64,000 nt of DNA from Daucus carota subsp. sativus (Eukaryota; Streptophyta; Magnoliopsida; Apiales; Apiaceae), in contig NC_030383.2 in the NCBI RefSeq assembly GCF_001625215.2, positions 5,282,779-5,346,778 on the forward strand. Direction: 5' to 3'. How positions within the stretch are numbered: position 1 is the stretch's first letter; each line of letters starts with the position of its first letter. A program made the position numbers and the translations under genes. Positions 35,269 to 47,096 of the stretch are shown here, piece after piece. The notes beneath the pieces are model-generated. The model searched no databases. It saw only the letters and a list, made by a program, of their open reading frames with translations, and was not told the DNA's origin.

Positions 35269-36645
35269 TCACCTGCCTGAAATCATCGACACGCAGCTGG
35301 AAAATGAGTATCTGCTGGAAGAAAACCGTTTACTGCTCACTTGAGGTGAAGCTAGTTCAGCAATCCTTGCTCTTTGATGACCGCGAATCGGCTCTTCATC
35401 TATTGACAACAAATCCACAACCAGCATTTGGGTCTCCGGTGGATCTTCTATATCTTTACGACCTTCAAGCAATTCAAGAACTTCTGTCATACTTGGCCTT
35501 AGCCTGGCCTTCTCTTGTATACACCATAATGCTATGCAAACCAGTCTTCTCACCTGTCTCTCATCAATAATTTCCCCCTTTTCAATCAGTCTCTTATCAA
35601 CCACTTCTAGAATCTTACCCTCTTTCAGCTTCTGAGTAACAATTTTTGGAAAATACTGAAACGTTCTCTTGGAGTTATCATGATCAGGCTCCTCAATCCT
35701 ACATATATTTCTCCGCCCTCCAATAATCTCCAGAAGTACCATTCCATAGCTATAAATATCAGACTTCTCGGAAACTCCAAACTCCAATAGCCATTCTGGA
35801 GCCAAATACCCTTTAGTCCCTCTGATAGTAGTTATAATCCTGCTCTCATTTTTTCCCATCAGCTTTGACAATCCAAAATCTGACACAAAAGCGCGAAAAC
35901 AATCATCCAGAAGTATATTCTCCGGCTTCACATCAAGATGCAGAATCCGAGACCTACAATCATGATGCAGATAAGACAGAGCCTTGGCCACATCAAGAGC
36001 CACTCCATATCTCAAATCCCAAGAAAGACATCCACCTAATTGATCATAACTCCTGCAGCTTCCGCTACCTTGCTGAGGAAATATCCATTTATCTAACGAC
36101 CCTTTCGGAATAAATTCATAAACAAGAAACCTTGGACCCGTTTGCACAGTACAATAGCCAAGCAAATGCACAAGATTAACATGTTGCACACTAGCAATCG
36201 CCGCAACTTCTGATCTAAAATCCTTTTCACCGCGTTCATTTCCTTCCATTCTCTTAACTGCAACCGCAGTGCCATCGCTTAAAATGCCTTTAAAAACCGA
36301 GGCCGAGGCGCCTCGGCCTACCAGTGATTGAAACCCATCCGTGGCCTCCTCGAGCTCATTGTACCTGAATTTTGTTGGCACGCCGGCAACTTTCCTCAAG
36401 AAGCTATATTCAATCCGGAGTTCTCTGCCTTCAGAGACTAGTCGATTTTCGACAAGCTCTCTTCGATGATTCAGGCGTTTTCGGATGAAAATGAAAGCTA
36501 TGATTGCAAGAATGGCTGCAATATCTGCACCAGCTATGAGATAAAATGAGTTGGAAAGCTTGAGAGAAACACGAGCAATGGCAATAACAAGGATGAGTAG
36601 GATGACCAAAGAAATGGATATTATGTTTGCTTTCTTGTCTTCCAT
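35269..36645 (-). CDS. Receptor-like protein kinase (At5g20050-like), copy A
   Basis: A single-exon gene for a 458-residue membrane kinase. The N-terminus has two hydrophobic segments (about residues 7-25 and 33-54) and no large ectodomain. The kinase domain follows: glycine loop GRGASASVFKG (110-120), Lys131 in VAVK, catalytic loop HLDVKPEN (236-243) with Leu in place of the Arg of HRD, DFG at 256-258, and APE at 282-284 within LAPEWL. The C-terminal tail is serine-rich. The sequence and length match the Arabidopsis At5g20050 type of probable receptor-like kinase, whose ligand and pathway I do not know. It is divergently arranged with MUS81 exon 1, about 925 bp apart. Its translation is identical to copy B. 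Confidence 0.93.
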   Translation of the reverse strand: MEDKKANIISISLVILLILVIAIARVSLKLSNSFYLIAGADIAAILAIIAFIFIRKRLNHRRELVENRLVSEGRELRIEYSFLRKVAGVPTKFRYNELEEATDGFQSLVGRGASASVFKGILSDGTAVAVKRMEGNERGEKDFRSEVAAIASVQHVNLVHLLGYCTVQTGPRFLVYEFIPKGSLDKWIFPQQGSGSCRSYDQLGGCLSWDLRYGVALDVAKALSYLHHDCRSRILHLDVKPENILLDDCFRAFVSDFGLSKLMGKNESRIITTIRGTKGYLAPEWLLEFGVSEKSDIYSYGMVLLEIIGGRRNICRIEEPDHDNSKRTFQYFPKIVTQKLKEGKILEVVDKRLIEKGEIIDERQVRRLVCIALWCIQEKARLRPSMTEVLELLEGRKDIEDPPETQMLVVDLLSIDEEPIRGHQRARIAELASPQVSSKRFSSSRYSFSSCVSMISGR

Positions 36646-37570
36646 TAATACTGTTTCATCAACAAAAAAGTGAATTTTAATCTGGTGTGAATGTGGGTTT
36701 TTGAGCTCCGATCATTACACGGTGAAGACCAGTAGAATTTCGATGACCCTTTAAAACAAAATTCAGGTTTGCATCGTCCAATAGAAAAGTTTTGCGACTA
36801 TTATAGAAACAGTAGTAGCATGTAATATTTGTCTATATTGTACATTGCGAAGCGAGTTAAAACAATAAAAGTCAACTCTCCGTTGTTCTTGACTGAAAAA
36901 CTAAAAGTGTTGGTTTTTATTAGAAATATTGCGAATATACCTCATCTGTCTTTTTTCAGACATCTCATAGCTGCTTTGAGAATAGTAATCTTCGATTTTT
37001 TTTATTTCGTAAAAAAATTTAATATTCACAATTTCTAAACAAAATTTAAAATTTTGAAATATAATTTTACAAATATCCCTTCAAAATATAATCATATGAA
37101 AAAATATTATTATAATCATAAATATTACTCCCTCCGTCCCAAATTAACTGTCCAGTTTGACTTTTTGATTGTCAATTTGACTCAACTTTTACCGAAAATT
37201 AAAAATTGTTCTTTTACAATTTTACAAAACTGAAAAATATATTCTAAAATAGATTTGATAATCTTTTTAATGATATATATTTCATAATTTTATTCAATTA
37301 TTTAATATACATATTTTTCAATCAAAGTTGAGTTGACCACCAAAAAGTCAAATTGGACGGTTAATTTGGGACGGAGGGATTACTACACAAAAAAGAGGTC
37401 TTTTAAGTTTGAGCCTTTCCTCGTTAAACTGCCGCTATTTGTCGGGCAATTCAAAACTTGAAACAAACAAGCCCCAATTCCAGTAAACCCCAATTGAAAA
37501 TCAATTCATCTGATTCTCCGTTCACAATTTAACACAACCCCATTACATTTTTCAATCCAAAAACACCCAT
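36646..37570. promoter_or_regulatory. Divergent promoter region between kinase and MUS81 exon 1
   Basis: A 925-bp spacer separates the kinase start (minus strand) from the MUS81 start (plus strand). It holds a TA-flanked MITE at 37128-37380, leaving about 190 bp before the MUS81 ATG. No clear TATA box stands out on either side. The region recurs unchanged at 40115-41039. Confidence 0.6.
37128..37380. mobile_element. Mariner/Stowaway-like MITE in the divergent promoter, copy A
   Basis: 253 bp with inverted ends CTCCCTCCGTCCCAAATTAA and ATCCCTCCGTCCCAAATTAA, flanked by TA at 37126-37127 and 37381-37382. It has no coding capacity. Confidence 0.88.
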
Positions 37571-37764
37571 ATGGATATTCGAAGACAATGTGCGTGCACG
37601 GAAAATGAGCAACTGGGTGATCATTTGTTGAAGAAAAGGCAAGAAATTGTGGATTCTCCAAAAGGGATTTCAGACAATCTTGACAAGACTCTGCACAAAG
37701 CTTACTCTAGTATCTGTAACTCCAAGACCCACATCACAAATCTCAAGGAATTGTCGAAAATTAA
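37571..37764 (+). pseudogene. Orphan duplicate of MUS81 exon 1
   Basis: The 194-base first coding exon of MUS81 (65 codons open, starting MDIRRQCACTENEQ) with its donor GTAAGT at 37765. Exon 2 does not follow, because the duplication ends inside intron 1 and the next sequence is kinase copy B on the opposite strand. A transcript starting here could only make MUS81 by splicing across about 4.2 kb to exon 2 at 41937. It could otherwise give a short truncated peptide. Confidence 0.85.
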
Positions 37765-37842
37765 GTAAGTTTCTTGAATTTTCCTTTTTTTAATTGTTTA
37801 TATTTTTTTTGCTAAGCATTTAATTGTTTATTTTGTGTTAGT

Positions 37843-37925
37843 GACAGTGTCTCTAGTATATTTGTGTTGTAAATATACTAGAGACACTAGTATATTTACA
37901 ACACAAATATACTAGAGACACTGTC
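37843..37925. repeat. 83-bp near-perfect palindrome in MUS81 intron 1, copy A
   Basis: Two arms of 36 bases surround an 11-base centre that is itself almost self-complementary. The arms begin GACAGTGTCTCTAGTATATT. It lies 97 bp before the duplication junction. Confidence 0.9.
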
Positions 37926-38042
37926 ATTGAAGATGAGAGATAGAGAAAGAAGTGATCTTTACTTGTTTTAGAATATTTGGTTTGTGAAATGAAGGTGGAT
38001 GCTGAGTTCTTGTATTGGGATGAACTACTACACCAACTTTTA

Positions 38043-38278
38043 CACCCTCCGTCCCACAATACATGTCTCTTTGACTTTTTGCACGTAATTTGATGTGCAA
38101 ATAAAACATACTTCTATACATTATTTTTCAAATTTTCTTTTTCTGAATTAAAATATAACATCCATATTTTTATTCAGAAAAAGAAAATTTGAAAAATAAT
38201 ATATAGACATATGTTTTATTTGCACCTCAAATTACGTGAAAAAAAGTCAAAGGGACATGTATTGTGGGACGGAGGGAG
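38043..38278. mobile_element. Mariner/Stowaway-like MITE, copy B
   Basis: The duplicate of the 34574-34809 element, carried by the segmental duplication rather than by its own transposition. Confidence 0.85.
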
Positions 38279-38737
38279 TATTTAAAACCGCATGACATGG
38301 TAGTTTCTTTTCTTAATTTACTCCAACTCTTTCACTGTGTTTTGGATCTTCACTGGAAGCAGCGTGCTTTGTCAATTTCTCTCCCTAGTGGCATTAAAAT
38401 TTAGTTAGTTATGTGACATATTTTGCCGGCATCTCTGGGTTTGCGTCGCTCCTTTTACAAGATGCTGAGAGTTCAAACCTTGTTAAAAACGGGATTTGTA
38501 GTTGATTAGTATTAGTTTCGCCTGAATCATCAACCCATAAACAATTGAAAACTGAAATACATAGATAACTTGTACAACATAATCACTACTGCAGTATTAG
38601 TTAATATACATCAAAACGGGAATGTGGCTTTGAAATTAAATATACAATACCAAAAACTTGAGATTTGAGAAAGTTATGTAACCTTTAGTTCCGTAAAGAT
38701 CATTTACAAGAACAAGATGATGCTAAACATTGCAGCA

Positions 38738-40114
38738 TCACCTGCCTGAAATCATCGACACGCAGCTGGAAAATGAGTATCTGCTGGAAGAAAACCGTTT
38801 ACTGCTCACTTGAGGTGAAGCTAGTTCAGCAATCCTTGCTCTTTGATGACCGCGAATCGGCTCTTCATCTATTGACAACAAATCCACAACCAGCATTTGG
38901 GTCTCCGGTGGATCTTCTATATCTTTACGACCTTCAAGCAATTCAAGAACTTCTGTCATACTTGGCCTTAGCCTGGCCTTCTCTTGTATACACCATAATG
39001 CTATGCAAACCAGTCTTCTCACCTGTCTCTCATCAATAATTTCCCCCTTTTCAATCAGTCTCTTATCAACCACTTCTAGAATCTTACCCTCTTTCAGCTT
39101 CTGAGTAACAATTTTTGGAAAATACTGAAACGTTCTCTTGGAGTTATCATGATCAGGCTCCTCAATCCTACATATATTTCTCCGCCCTCCAATAATCTCC
39201 AGAAGTACCATTCCATAGCTATAAATATCAGACTTCTCGGAAACTCCAAACTCCAATAGCCATTCTGGAGCCAAATACCCTTTAGTCCCTCTGATAGTAG
39301 TTATAATCCTGCTCTCATTTTTTCCCATCAGCTTTGACAATCCAAAATCTGACACAAAAGCGCGAAAACAATCATCCAGAAGTATATTCTCCGGCTTCAC
39401 ATCAAGATGCAGAATCCGAGACCTACAATCATGATGCAGATAAGACAGAGCCTTGGCCACATCAAGAGCCACTCCATATCTCAAATCCCAAGAAAGACAT
39501 CCACCTAATTGATCATAACTCCTGCAGCTTCCGCTACCTTGCTGAGGAAATATCCATTTATCTAACGACCCTTTCGGAATAAATTCATAAACAAGAAACC
39601 TTGGACCCGTTTGCACAGTACAATAGCCAAGCAAATGCACAAGATTAACATGTTGCACACTAGCAATCGCCGCAACTTCTGATCTAAAATCCTTTTCACC
39701 GCGTTCATTTCCTTCCATTCTCTTAACTGCAACCGCAGTGCCATCGCTTAAAATGCCTTTAAAAACCGAGGCCGAGGCGCCTCGGCCTACCAGTGATTGA
39801 AACCCATCCGTGGCCTCCTCGAGCTCATTGTACCTGAATTTTGTTGGCACGCCGGCAACTTTCCTCAAGAAGCTATATTCAATCCGGAGTTCTCTGCCTT
39901 CAGAGACTAGTCGATTTTCGACAAGCTCTCTTCGATGATTCAGGCGTTTTCGGATGAAAATGAAAGCTATGATTGCAAGAATGGCTGCAATATCTGCACC
40001 AGCTATGAGATAAAATGAGTTGGAAAGCTTGAGAGAAACACGAGCAATGGCAATAACAAGGATGAGTAGGATGACCAAAGAAATGGATATTATGTTTGCT
40101 TTCTTGTCTTCCAT
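38738..40114 (-). CDS. Receptor-like protein kinase (At5g20050-like), copy B
   Basis: The second complete copy of the 458-residue kinase gene, with translation identical to copy A from start to stop. The same motifs are present: GRGASASVFKG, VAVK, HLDVKPEN, DFG and LAPEWL. Its promoter side is shared with the functional MUS81 start at 41040. Because whole genes with complete flanks are duplicated, both copies could be expressed. If the assembly is right, the pair doubles kinase dosage. The predicted location is the plasma membrane or an endomembrane, from the hydrophobic N-terminus. Confidence 0.93.
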   Translation of the reverse strand: MEDKKANIISISLVILLILVIAIARVSLKLSNSFYLIAGADIAAILAIIAFIFIRKRLNHRRELVENRLVSEGRELRIEYSFLRKVAGVPTKFRYNELEEATDGFQSLVGRGASASVFKGILSDGTAVAVKRMEGNERGEKDFRSEVAAIASVQHVNLVHLLGYCTVQTGPRFLVYEFIPKGSLDKWIFPQQGSGSCRSYDQLGGCLSWDLRYGVALDVAKALSYLHHDCRSRILHLDVKPENILLDDCFRAFVSDFGLSKLMGKNESRIITTIRGTKGYLAPEWLLEFGVSEKSDIYSYGMVLLEIIGGRRNICRIEEPDHDNSKRTFQYFPKIVTQKLKEGKILEVVDKRLIEKGEIIDERQVRRLVCIALWCIQEKARLRPSMTEVLELLEGRKDIEDPPETQMLVVDLLSIDEEPIRGHQRARIAELASPQVSSKRFSSSRYSFSSCVSMISGR

Positions 40115-40596
40115 TAATACTGTTTCATCAACAAAAAAGTGAATTTTAATCTGGTGTGAATGTGGGTTTTTGAGCTCCGATCATTACACGGTGAAGACCA
40201 GTAGAATTTCGATGACCCTTTAAAACAAAATTCAGGTTTGCATCGTCCAATAGAAAAGTTTTGCGACTATTATAGAAACAGTAGTAGCATGTAATATTTG
40301 TCTATATTGTACATTGCGAAGCGAGTTAAAACAATAAAAGTCAACTCTCCGTTGTTCTTGACTGAAAAACTAAAAGTGTTGGTTTTTATTAGAAATATTG
40401 CGAATATACCTCATCTGTCTTTTTTCAGACATCTCATAGCTGCTTTGAGAATAGTAATCTTCGATTTTTTTTATTTCGTAAAAAAATTTAATATTCACAA
40501 TTTCTAAACAAAATTTAAAATTTTGAAATATAATTTTACAAATATCCCTTCAAAATATAATCATATGAAAAAATATTATTATAATCATAAATATTA

Positions 40597-40849
40597 CTCC
40601 CTCCGTCCCAAATTAACTGTCCAGTTTGACTTTTTGATTGTCAATTTGACTCAACTTTTACCGAAAATTAAAAATTGTTCTTTTACAATTTTACAAAACT
40701 GAAAAATATATTCTAAAATAGATTTGATAATCTTTTTAATGATATATATTTCATAATTTTATTCAATTATTTAATATACATATTTTTCAATCAAAGTTGA
40801 GTTGACCACCAAAAAGTCAAATTGGACGGTTAATTTGGGACGGAGGGAT
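40597..40849. mobile_element. Mariner/Stowaway-like MITE in the divergent promoter, copy B
   Basis: The duplicate of the 37128-37380 element at the same offset of 3,469, lying about 190 bp upstream of the MUS81 start codon at 41040. Confidence 0.88.
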
Positions 40850-41039
40850 TACTACACAAAAAAGAGGTCTTTTAAGTTTGAGCCTTTCCTCGTTAAACTG
40901 CCGCTATTTGTCGGGCAATTCAAAACTTGAAACAAACAAGCCCCAATTCCAGTAAACCCCAATTGAAAATCAATTCATCTGATTCTCCGTTCACAATTTA
41001 ACACAACCCCATTACATTTTTCAATCCAAAAACACCCAT

Positions 41040-43949
41040 ATGGATATTCGAAGACAATGTGCGTGCACGGAAAATGAGCAACTGGGTGATCATTTGTTGA
41101 AGAAAAGGCAAGAAATTGTGGATTCTCCAAAAGGGATTTCAGACAATCTTGACAAGACTCTGCACAAAGCTTACTCTAGTATCTGTAACTCCAAGACCCA
41201 CATCACAAATCTCAAGGAATTGTCGAAAATTAAGTAAGTTTCTTGAATTTTCCTTTTTTTAATTGTTTATATTTTTTTTGCTAAGCATTTAATTGTTTAT
41301 TTTGTGTTAGTGACAGTGTCTCTAGTATATTTGTGTTGTAAATATACTAGAGACACTAGTATATTTACAACACAAATATACTAGAGACACTGTCATTGAA
41401 GATGAGAGATAGAGAAAGAAGTGATCTTTACTTGTTTTAGAATATTTGGTTTGTGAAATGAAGGTGGATGCTGAGTTCTTGTATTGGGATGAACTACTGG
41501 TCCTTTGAAAACCCGAGTCATTAGAGGAATTTACGGTAGAATACTAGAATGTACATTGGAGGATTTTAGAGTTTAGATGTTTACTATTGAAAGACCGAGT
41601 TCATGGGACTCTGGTTGTGGAGTAAATTGAGTATTGAATTAATGTTAATTTTGTGGCTGTATGTGATTTCGATTGTTTGTATCAGTTTGGATGTTTCTCT
41701 CCAGGTTTTTTTTGTTGAAGAATAGAAAAGAAACACAAAAACATTAAAAAACTCTCTGTCATGTGCTTCTGAGTTTTTTTGTGCAAATGAAGATAAAATT
41801 TTAAAAATAAAATTTGGCTTTGGAGCTGTGTTCTGGAGTATTGGTATATATTTCATATTTTATTATCAATAAAAATGAAAATTAGGAATCCTCTTTCTTA
41901 AGAGGAATGTAATTGATCCAATTTATTCATGTGTAGGGGTGTTGGAAAATGGATAATAAGGCTCGTGCAAGACTTTTTCGACACTGATTCTTGTGCTTCT
42001 GAAAATGAAGATATGACAAAGAAAGGTACCATAGTCTATAATGCCATAATGGTTCTCTTGTTTGTCTTTACCTTGAAATTATGAATCTGTTGTTATCTTT
42101 TATGTGATATTACTTCTGCAAAAATAGGAAAGGAGAATAAGAGAATTAGGCGCTACATGCCTCAAAAAAATTCAGTAGCCTACGCTTTGTTAATTACACT
42201 TTACAGGTCAGCTAATTATCCCACACAATATTTCTTTTTATCCCTCAATATTTTAAATTTATTTGTGGTCTGCTGTGTTAAGATGATTTAAAATTGATTG
42301 TACGAGGCGTAAATGTTTTGATGGCAGGGGAACTGCTTCTGGTGTTGATTATATGCGTAAACCGGAGCTAATTGATGCTGCAGAAGCAAGTGGACTGTCT
42401 CGTGCCCCAATCATGCATGTCATAAATACTCTTCGTTTTCATTTATATTTCTAATGTTTCTTTGCCGGATAGAATAATAAGTTATTTTTTAAATGAAAAT
42501 GTTATACATCTAGGCCAGAAAAGGGAGCAGGGAAACCTAGACAATTTGGAAGCTCCCCTAGGGAGTGGTACAGTGGATGGAGCTGCATGAAGACATTGGT
42601 TACAAAAGGTCTGGTCGTCAAATCAAGCTGCCCTGCAAAGTATGTTTGCCATTTCATTTTACAATTTCTGTTTCATTTTCTTTTTGGCTGTTGGGACAAA
42701 TTACTTTACGTCTCGTTGATTAAAAGGTCACCTTATTTTTGTTCAAATTATTTTTCTTTTCCAAAACTTGGTCACAACAAATTTGTTATTCTCATCTGCA
42801 GCCTTAGTAATACCATATGTATCAGTTCGAGTCACGCATGTGCGTGTTTGATAACTATTAGCGCAGGTATATGCTCACTGAAGAAGGCAAAAAGGCAGCA
42901 CGTGAATGTCTTTCAAGATCAGGGTTGGCCACCAGTTCCTCTACAGTGGAAAGATCTTTGGATTTAGATGAAAGCCATTCGACGGATCAGGAGATTTCTT
43001 ACATCGAGTCAGTTCAAGATAGTAGGCTACCTCATGTATCAACAGTGCATAAGAACTCAGTTGAAGTTCCACTTGAATCTCTTAATAGGGTATGATATAA
43101 TGTATTCAAGTTTATGAGCCTGGAAGCTAGATATTATGTGTCACCCTATATTAGGGTGTCGTGATATGAAGTAGTCACATCATTGCCTCGGGAGAAAGAA
43201 TCTCATAAGTTGTAGCCAATTTCACTGATTTTCATTCGTCACCTCCTTAAGCCAGTTGAAATTCTCCCTTAGAAGAATGTTTATTTACCAAATTCATCTT
43301 CTCCAATATTTTTCATTTCAAGTAATTAAGAAGGAACATAGGCAGGCATCACATAAACTGAAAAAAATGTAATGTTATATGCATCTCATGAACTGATGAT
43401 CCGTTTGATCATTGCATTACAATTTTTATAGGGAAGGCACTTATGTGGATTTTATTTTTATGATTATCCTGTCACTATAAGTACATTCTTTTAGCTTTAG
43501 CTGTATCCATATAGCATATATCATGTGTAGCAAACAAGCGGTATTAGTAGTTTTCAGCCTAATTCTGAAGTTTTATGCTAATTATGTTAGGGATATTATA
43601 CTCATTTATGCGATGATAACTTAAGGGTATCTTAGCACATCTTAAAATATCTAATCAAGAACTATATTCTTCCACACAATCCTTCCTCAACATCCATAAG
43701 TTATATGTTTTATTAGATCTTGAAAACTTGCAATTTTGATGGAGGCAGGTGAATTAATGCCGTGTGGCTACAAGTTGTTCCCTCTTCTACTGTTATTTTA
43801 TTCCCCCTTTTTACTTCTCAGAGATCATGTTTTGTTAGTAATTAGTCTATTCTATCCATTGTTCAAAGCAAATATGCATCATTTTGCTTGCTATTATATT
43901 CCGTTTCCTGTTTGATTTATCATATATGTTTAAGAAGATCTCTCTCCCG

Positions 43950-43984
<35 letters not shown>

Positions 43985-46900
43985 GCACGGGCACACATGC
44001 GTGCGCACACACACACACAAACACAAACACAAACACACACCTCTCCCTCACATGCCCATACAGACACATCGAACTTCTTTTCTTTTCTTTAACCAAATTT
44101 ACAAGTACGTGTTTGATCGCTTTATTTTCTCTTTGTATATCGTGAAACTGTTTTGCTTTTTGTGTTCCTGAATATTACAGGAATATGTGATAATGCTATG
44201 ATATTTATATTGAACATACATGCATGCATGTAACTTTTATGTGTCTTGTCCTTGAATTTTGTTGGTAATCATCTGATTCAAGTAAAATCTTTTCCTCCTG
44301 TCAAAAAAAGAGAGTATATAAATTATAACATTTCCAATTCTTGTAGTTTTTGAGTATGGGGTATAGCAAAGAAAAGATTCTTCTTGCATATTCGGATGTC
44401 CAGAAATCATCACCGAACAAGAACATCGCTTCCCTCTGGCCAGCTGTTTTATGCCGTCTTAGAGAAACTGAGGTGTATGGTTCAAGTTTGAAGTTTCAAA
44501 ATAATCTGGAGTGTAACCGTCGTCCATTGCCAAGTGATTCTTATATTAAAGACGGTAATATTCGCTTTACATTTATTTCTTAATGGTTGAAAGTAAATTG
44601 GGTATCTAATATTTTGGTATCAGTACTTGTTGAATATTCAGGTCAAGTAGGCGCTATAAAGAATAATACATCATCCGGTTCTGTTGCTGCGGGTGAATTC
44701 TGTTTCCCAAAGTCAAAATCTCCCACGGGCTCTTCGCAAATAGACTCGTCGATGAGGGGTTTCTCAACAACTGTATGTCTGCAATTTATAAAGTGAAAAC
44801 CTAGATTTAACAAAATAAAAATAAAAATCTAACAAACTTTGAACGTAGTAGTAGGAGACTTTTATAAGATTGTGTATTTGACATTACTGCCAAGAGAGGG
44901 AAGTCTTTGACTCAATTCTGGCCTTTAGTGTTTGTTTTTTCAGACTAAAGCTTTAAGATAGACTGTGTATCTAACATTAATTATCGGTTGGAGCATAATT
45001 TAACCTTTAGCATTCCTATCGCTTCAAGCATGTGCATCTGAAAAGTTACAAGTTTCTGACCTCATTCTTTCAGTCTTAGATTTTGGAAATTATCTTCCTC
45101 TTGTTTGAGGAATTATTGCTGGATATTGATTAGTTGAACTATTTATTTATGGATATCATAGGATAGCCAAGTGCTTAAGCAGCATAGAGATGGGCGGCAA
45201 TTTGAATCAAATGTTCTAACAGTACCACCTTTGTCCTTCGGAGAAGCATTTAAGGATGCATACAATGTAATTTTGATCTTGGATGACCGTGAAAAATTCA
45301 CCATGCAAGGGTAATTAACTTTTAGTTTTGATATACTCTGCTCATTATTACTGAAAAATTTATATTGATTAAAGTTCGTTTGCACACAGTGCTCAAGTTT
45401 CATGATATTGTACTTCCGAAAAAAATGTGTGTATATATATATGATATATCAACTATCGCAAAATGCTAATTATTTTTTGTTTTCCAGGTCAAAATGTAGA
45501 CAAATCATTGAGAACATCTCACAAGAATTTAATATTGAAATAGAGGTAAGCATTGAATGGTTTATAGAGCCATATAAAGTTCTAAATTCTGCGTGAACCC
45601 CACTGAGACATATTGGCCCTAACATCAACTTAGGTTTATTAGACTTTGTCAAGGTGTGGTGGTGGTACTACAATGCAACATAATAGTTTTTGTTAATTTT
45701 TAATCTTGCAAATCACTTATATATCAATTAGCAACTAAACTATATCCACCTTCCATGTAAACATGCACAATTCGATACAATGTTTTCCTATTTCTTTTAG
45801 TATTATTCTTCTGTTATTCATTTTAATCCTTCTCTAGGTTAGAAGGCTTCCTGTTGGAGATGCCATCTGGGTCGCGCGCCATAAACGTTTTCGTTCTGAG
45901 TATGTTCTTGATTTTATAGTTGAGCGGAAAAAGGTTGATGACTTGCGAAGCTCAATCAGGGATAATCGTTATAGAGATCAAAAAGTGCGGCTTTTGGTAT
46001 GATTCTTTTTAGGTTCTGTACATGGTTCACTATCTAAATGTTACTAATTGTTGTGTCTAACATGTTATTGCTTTCATCAAGTGTTCTACAATAATTTTCT
46101 CGAGTCAAGGCTCATGTTGTGTCTAACATTTTATTGCTTTCATGAAGTGTTTTACAATAATTCTGAGGAGGTTGCACTTGTTGTCTTGACCTTCTATTAT
46201 AATAATAAAACTGTAGCTTTTCATGTTCTTGCTAATGTTATACTGATATTTGTATGATACAATTTACTGTATTTCGTTTCTGATGTTTATTATTCAATCA
46301 AGAGATGTGGACTCAAGAAGATGATCTATGTAGTCGAAGGTGATCTAAATTTTTCTGAAGCTGCTGAAAGCCTAAAAACAGCGTAAGACAATTCCTAAGC
46401 TCCTCACCGTGTTTGTCATCATATTGCTTCGTTTATATCTCCTATATTAATATCACTATTATATATATATTTGGCCGCAAGTCAGATATGTGTTAAGAAG
46501 TAACTGAAAAATTGATATATTGACTTAAATTGGTATCTTGTAAAAGCTTGGAAATTGTTGAAAGTTTGCAAATAATTTGCTCACATTGATATATATATAG
46601 AGAGCTTGTTGCCCCTGAGGGTGACCTATAGAAGTACCTGAGGTTAAGAAAAAGATAGTGCATTGCCATTCGATATTTGTACTGAGTATCTTATAACCTC
46701 AGGGTATTTACCCGAGGTTACCCTCAGACCCATTTTTCTCGTATATATATATATAAATATATAGGGTTGCGCTCAAGAGAGAACCAATCCTTAAAATAGT
46801 TACTTAGAACCATAGTGTTCTGCTGTAGAACCCTAAATTTTAAATAGACTTTCAGGATCTAAATCTAAATACATGTTTTTTGCATCGTTGTGTGTGTTCA

Positions 46901-47035
46901 AAAATCATTTTAAAATATAATACATAAACACGACATTTTTTGCATGTGCAATTCTGCTGCAGAATCCTAATTAATACTAGAAAAGGGCTAAGGGTTCTTA
47001 GGCTAAGGGTTTTCATTTTTCAAGAGGAACATGAC

Positions 47036-47096
<61 letters not shown>

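Larger units (their letters stand above)
34554..38022. repeat. Tandem duplication unit A (3,469 bp)
   Basis: This unit is followed directly by unit B in the same orientation with a constant offset of 3,469. It contains, left to right, a MITE, a full receptor-like kinase gene, a second MITE, MUS81 exon 1, and part of MUS81 intron 1 with a palindrome. The motif AACTACT occurs at the left edge, at the junction (38023-38029) and again just after unit B (41492-41498). Confidence 0.95.
38023..41491. repeat. Tandem duplication unit B (3,469 bp)
   Basis: The second unit of the tandem pair. In all stretches compared by eye, and in every translated frame compared, it is identical to unit A. It continues into unique sequence (GGTCCTTTG) after the AACTACT motif at 41492-41498, that is, into the remainder of MUS81 intron 1. 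Confidence 0.95.

Noticed and set aside
35865-36113. Plus-strand frames over the kinase genes
   Set aside because: Antisense shadows of the kinase domain; identical in both units only because the DNA is duplicated.
43884-44171. Frames rich in His-Thr and Leu-Ser over the CT/CA tract
   Set aside because: Microsatellite translation inside a MUS81 intron.
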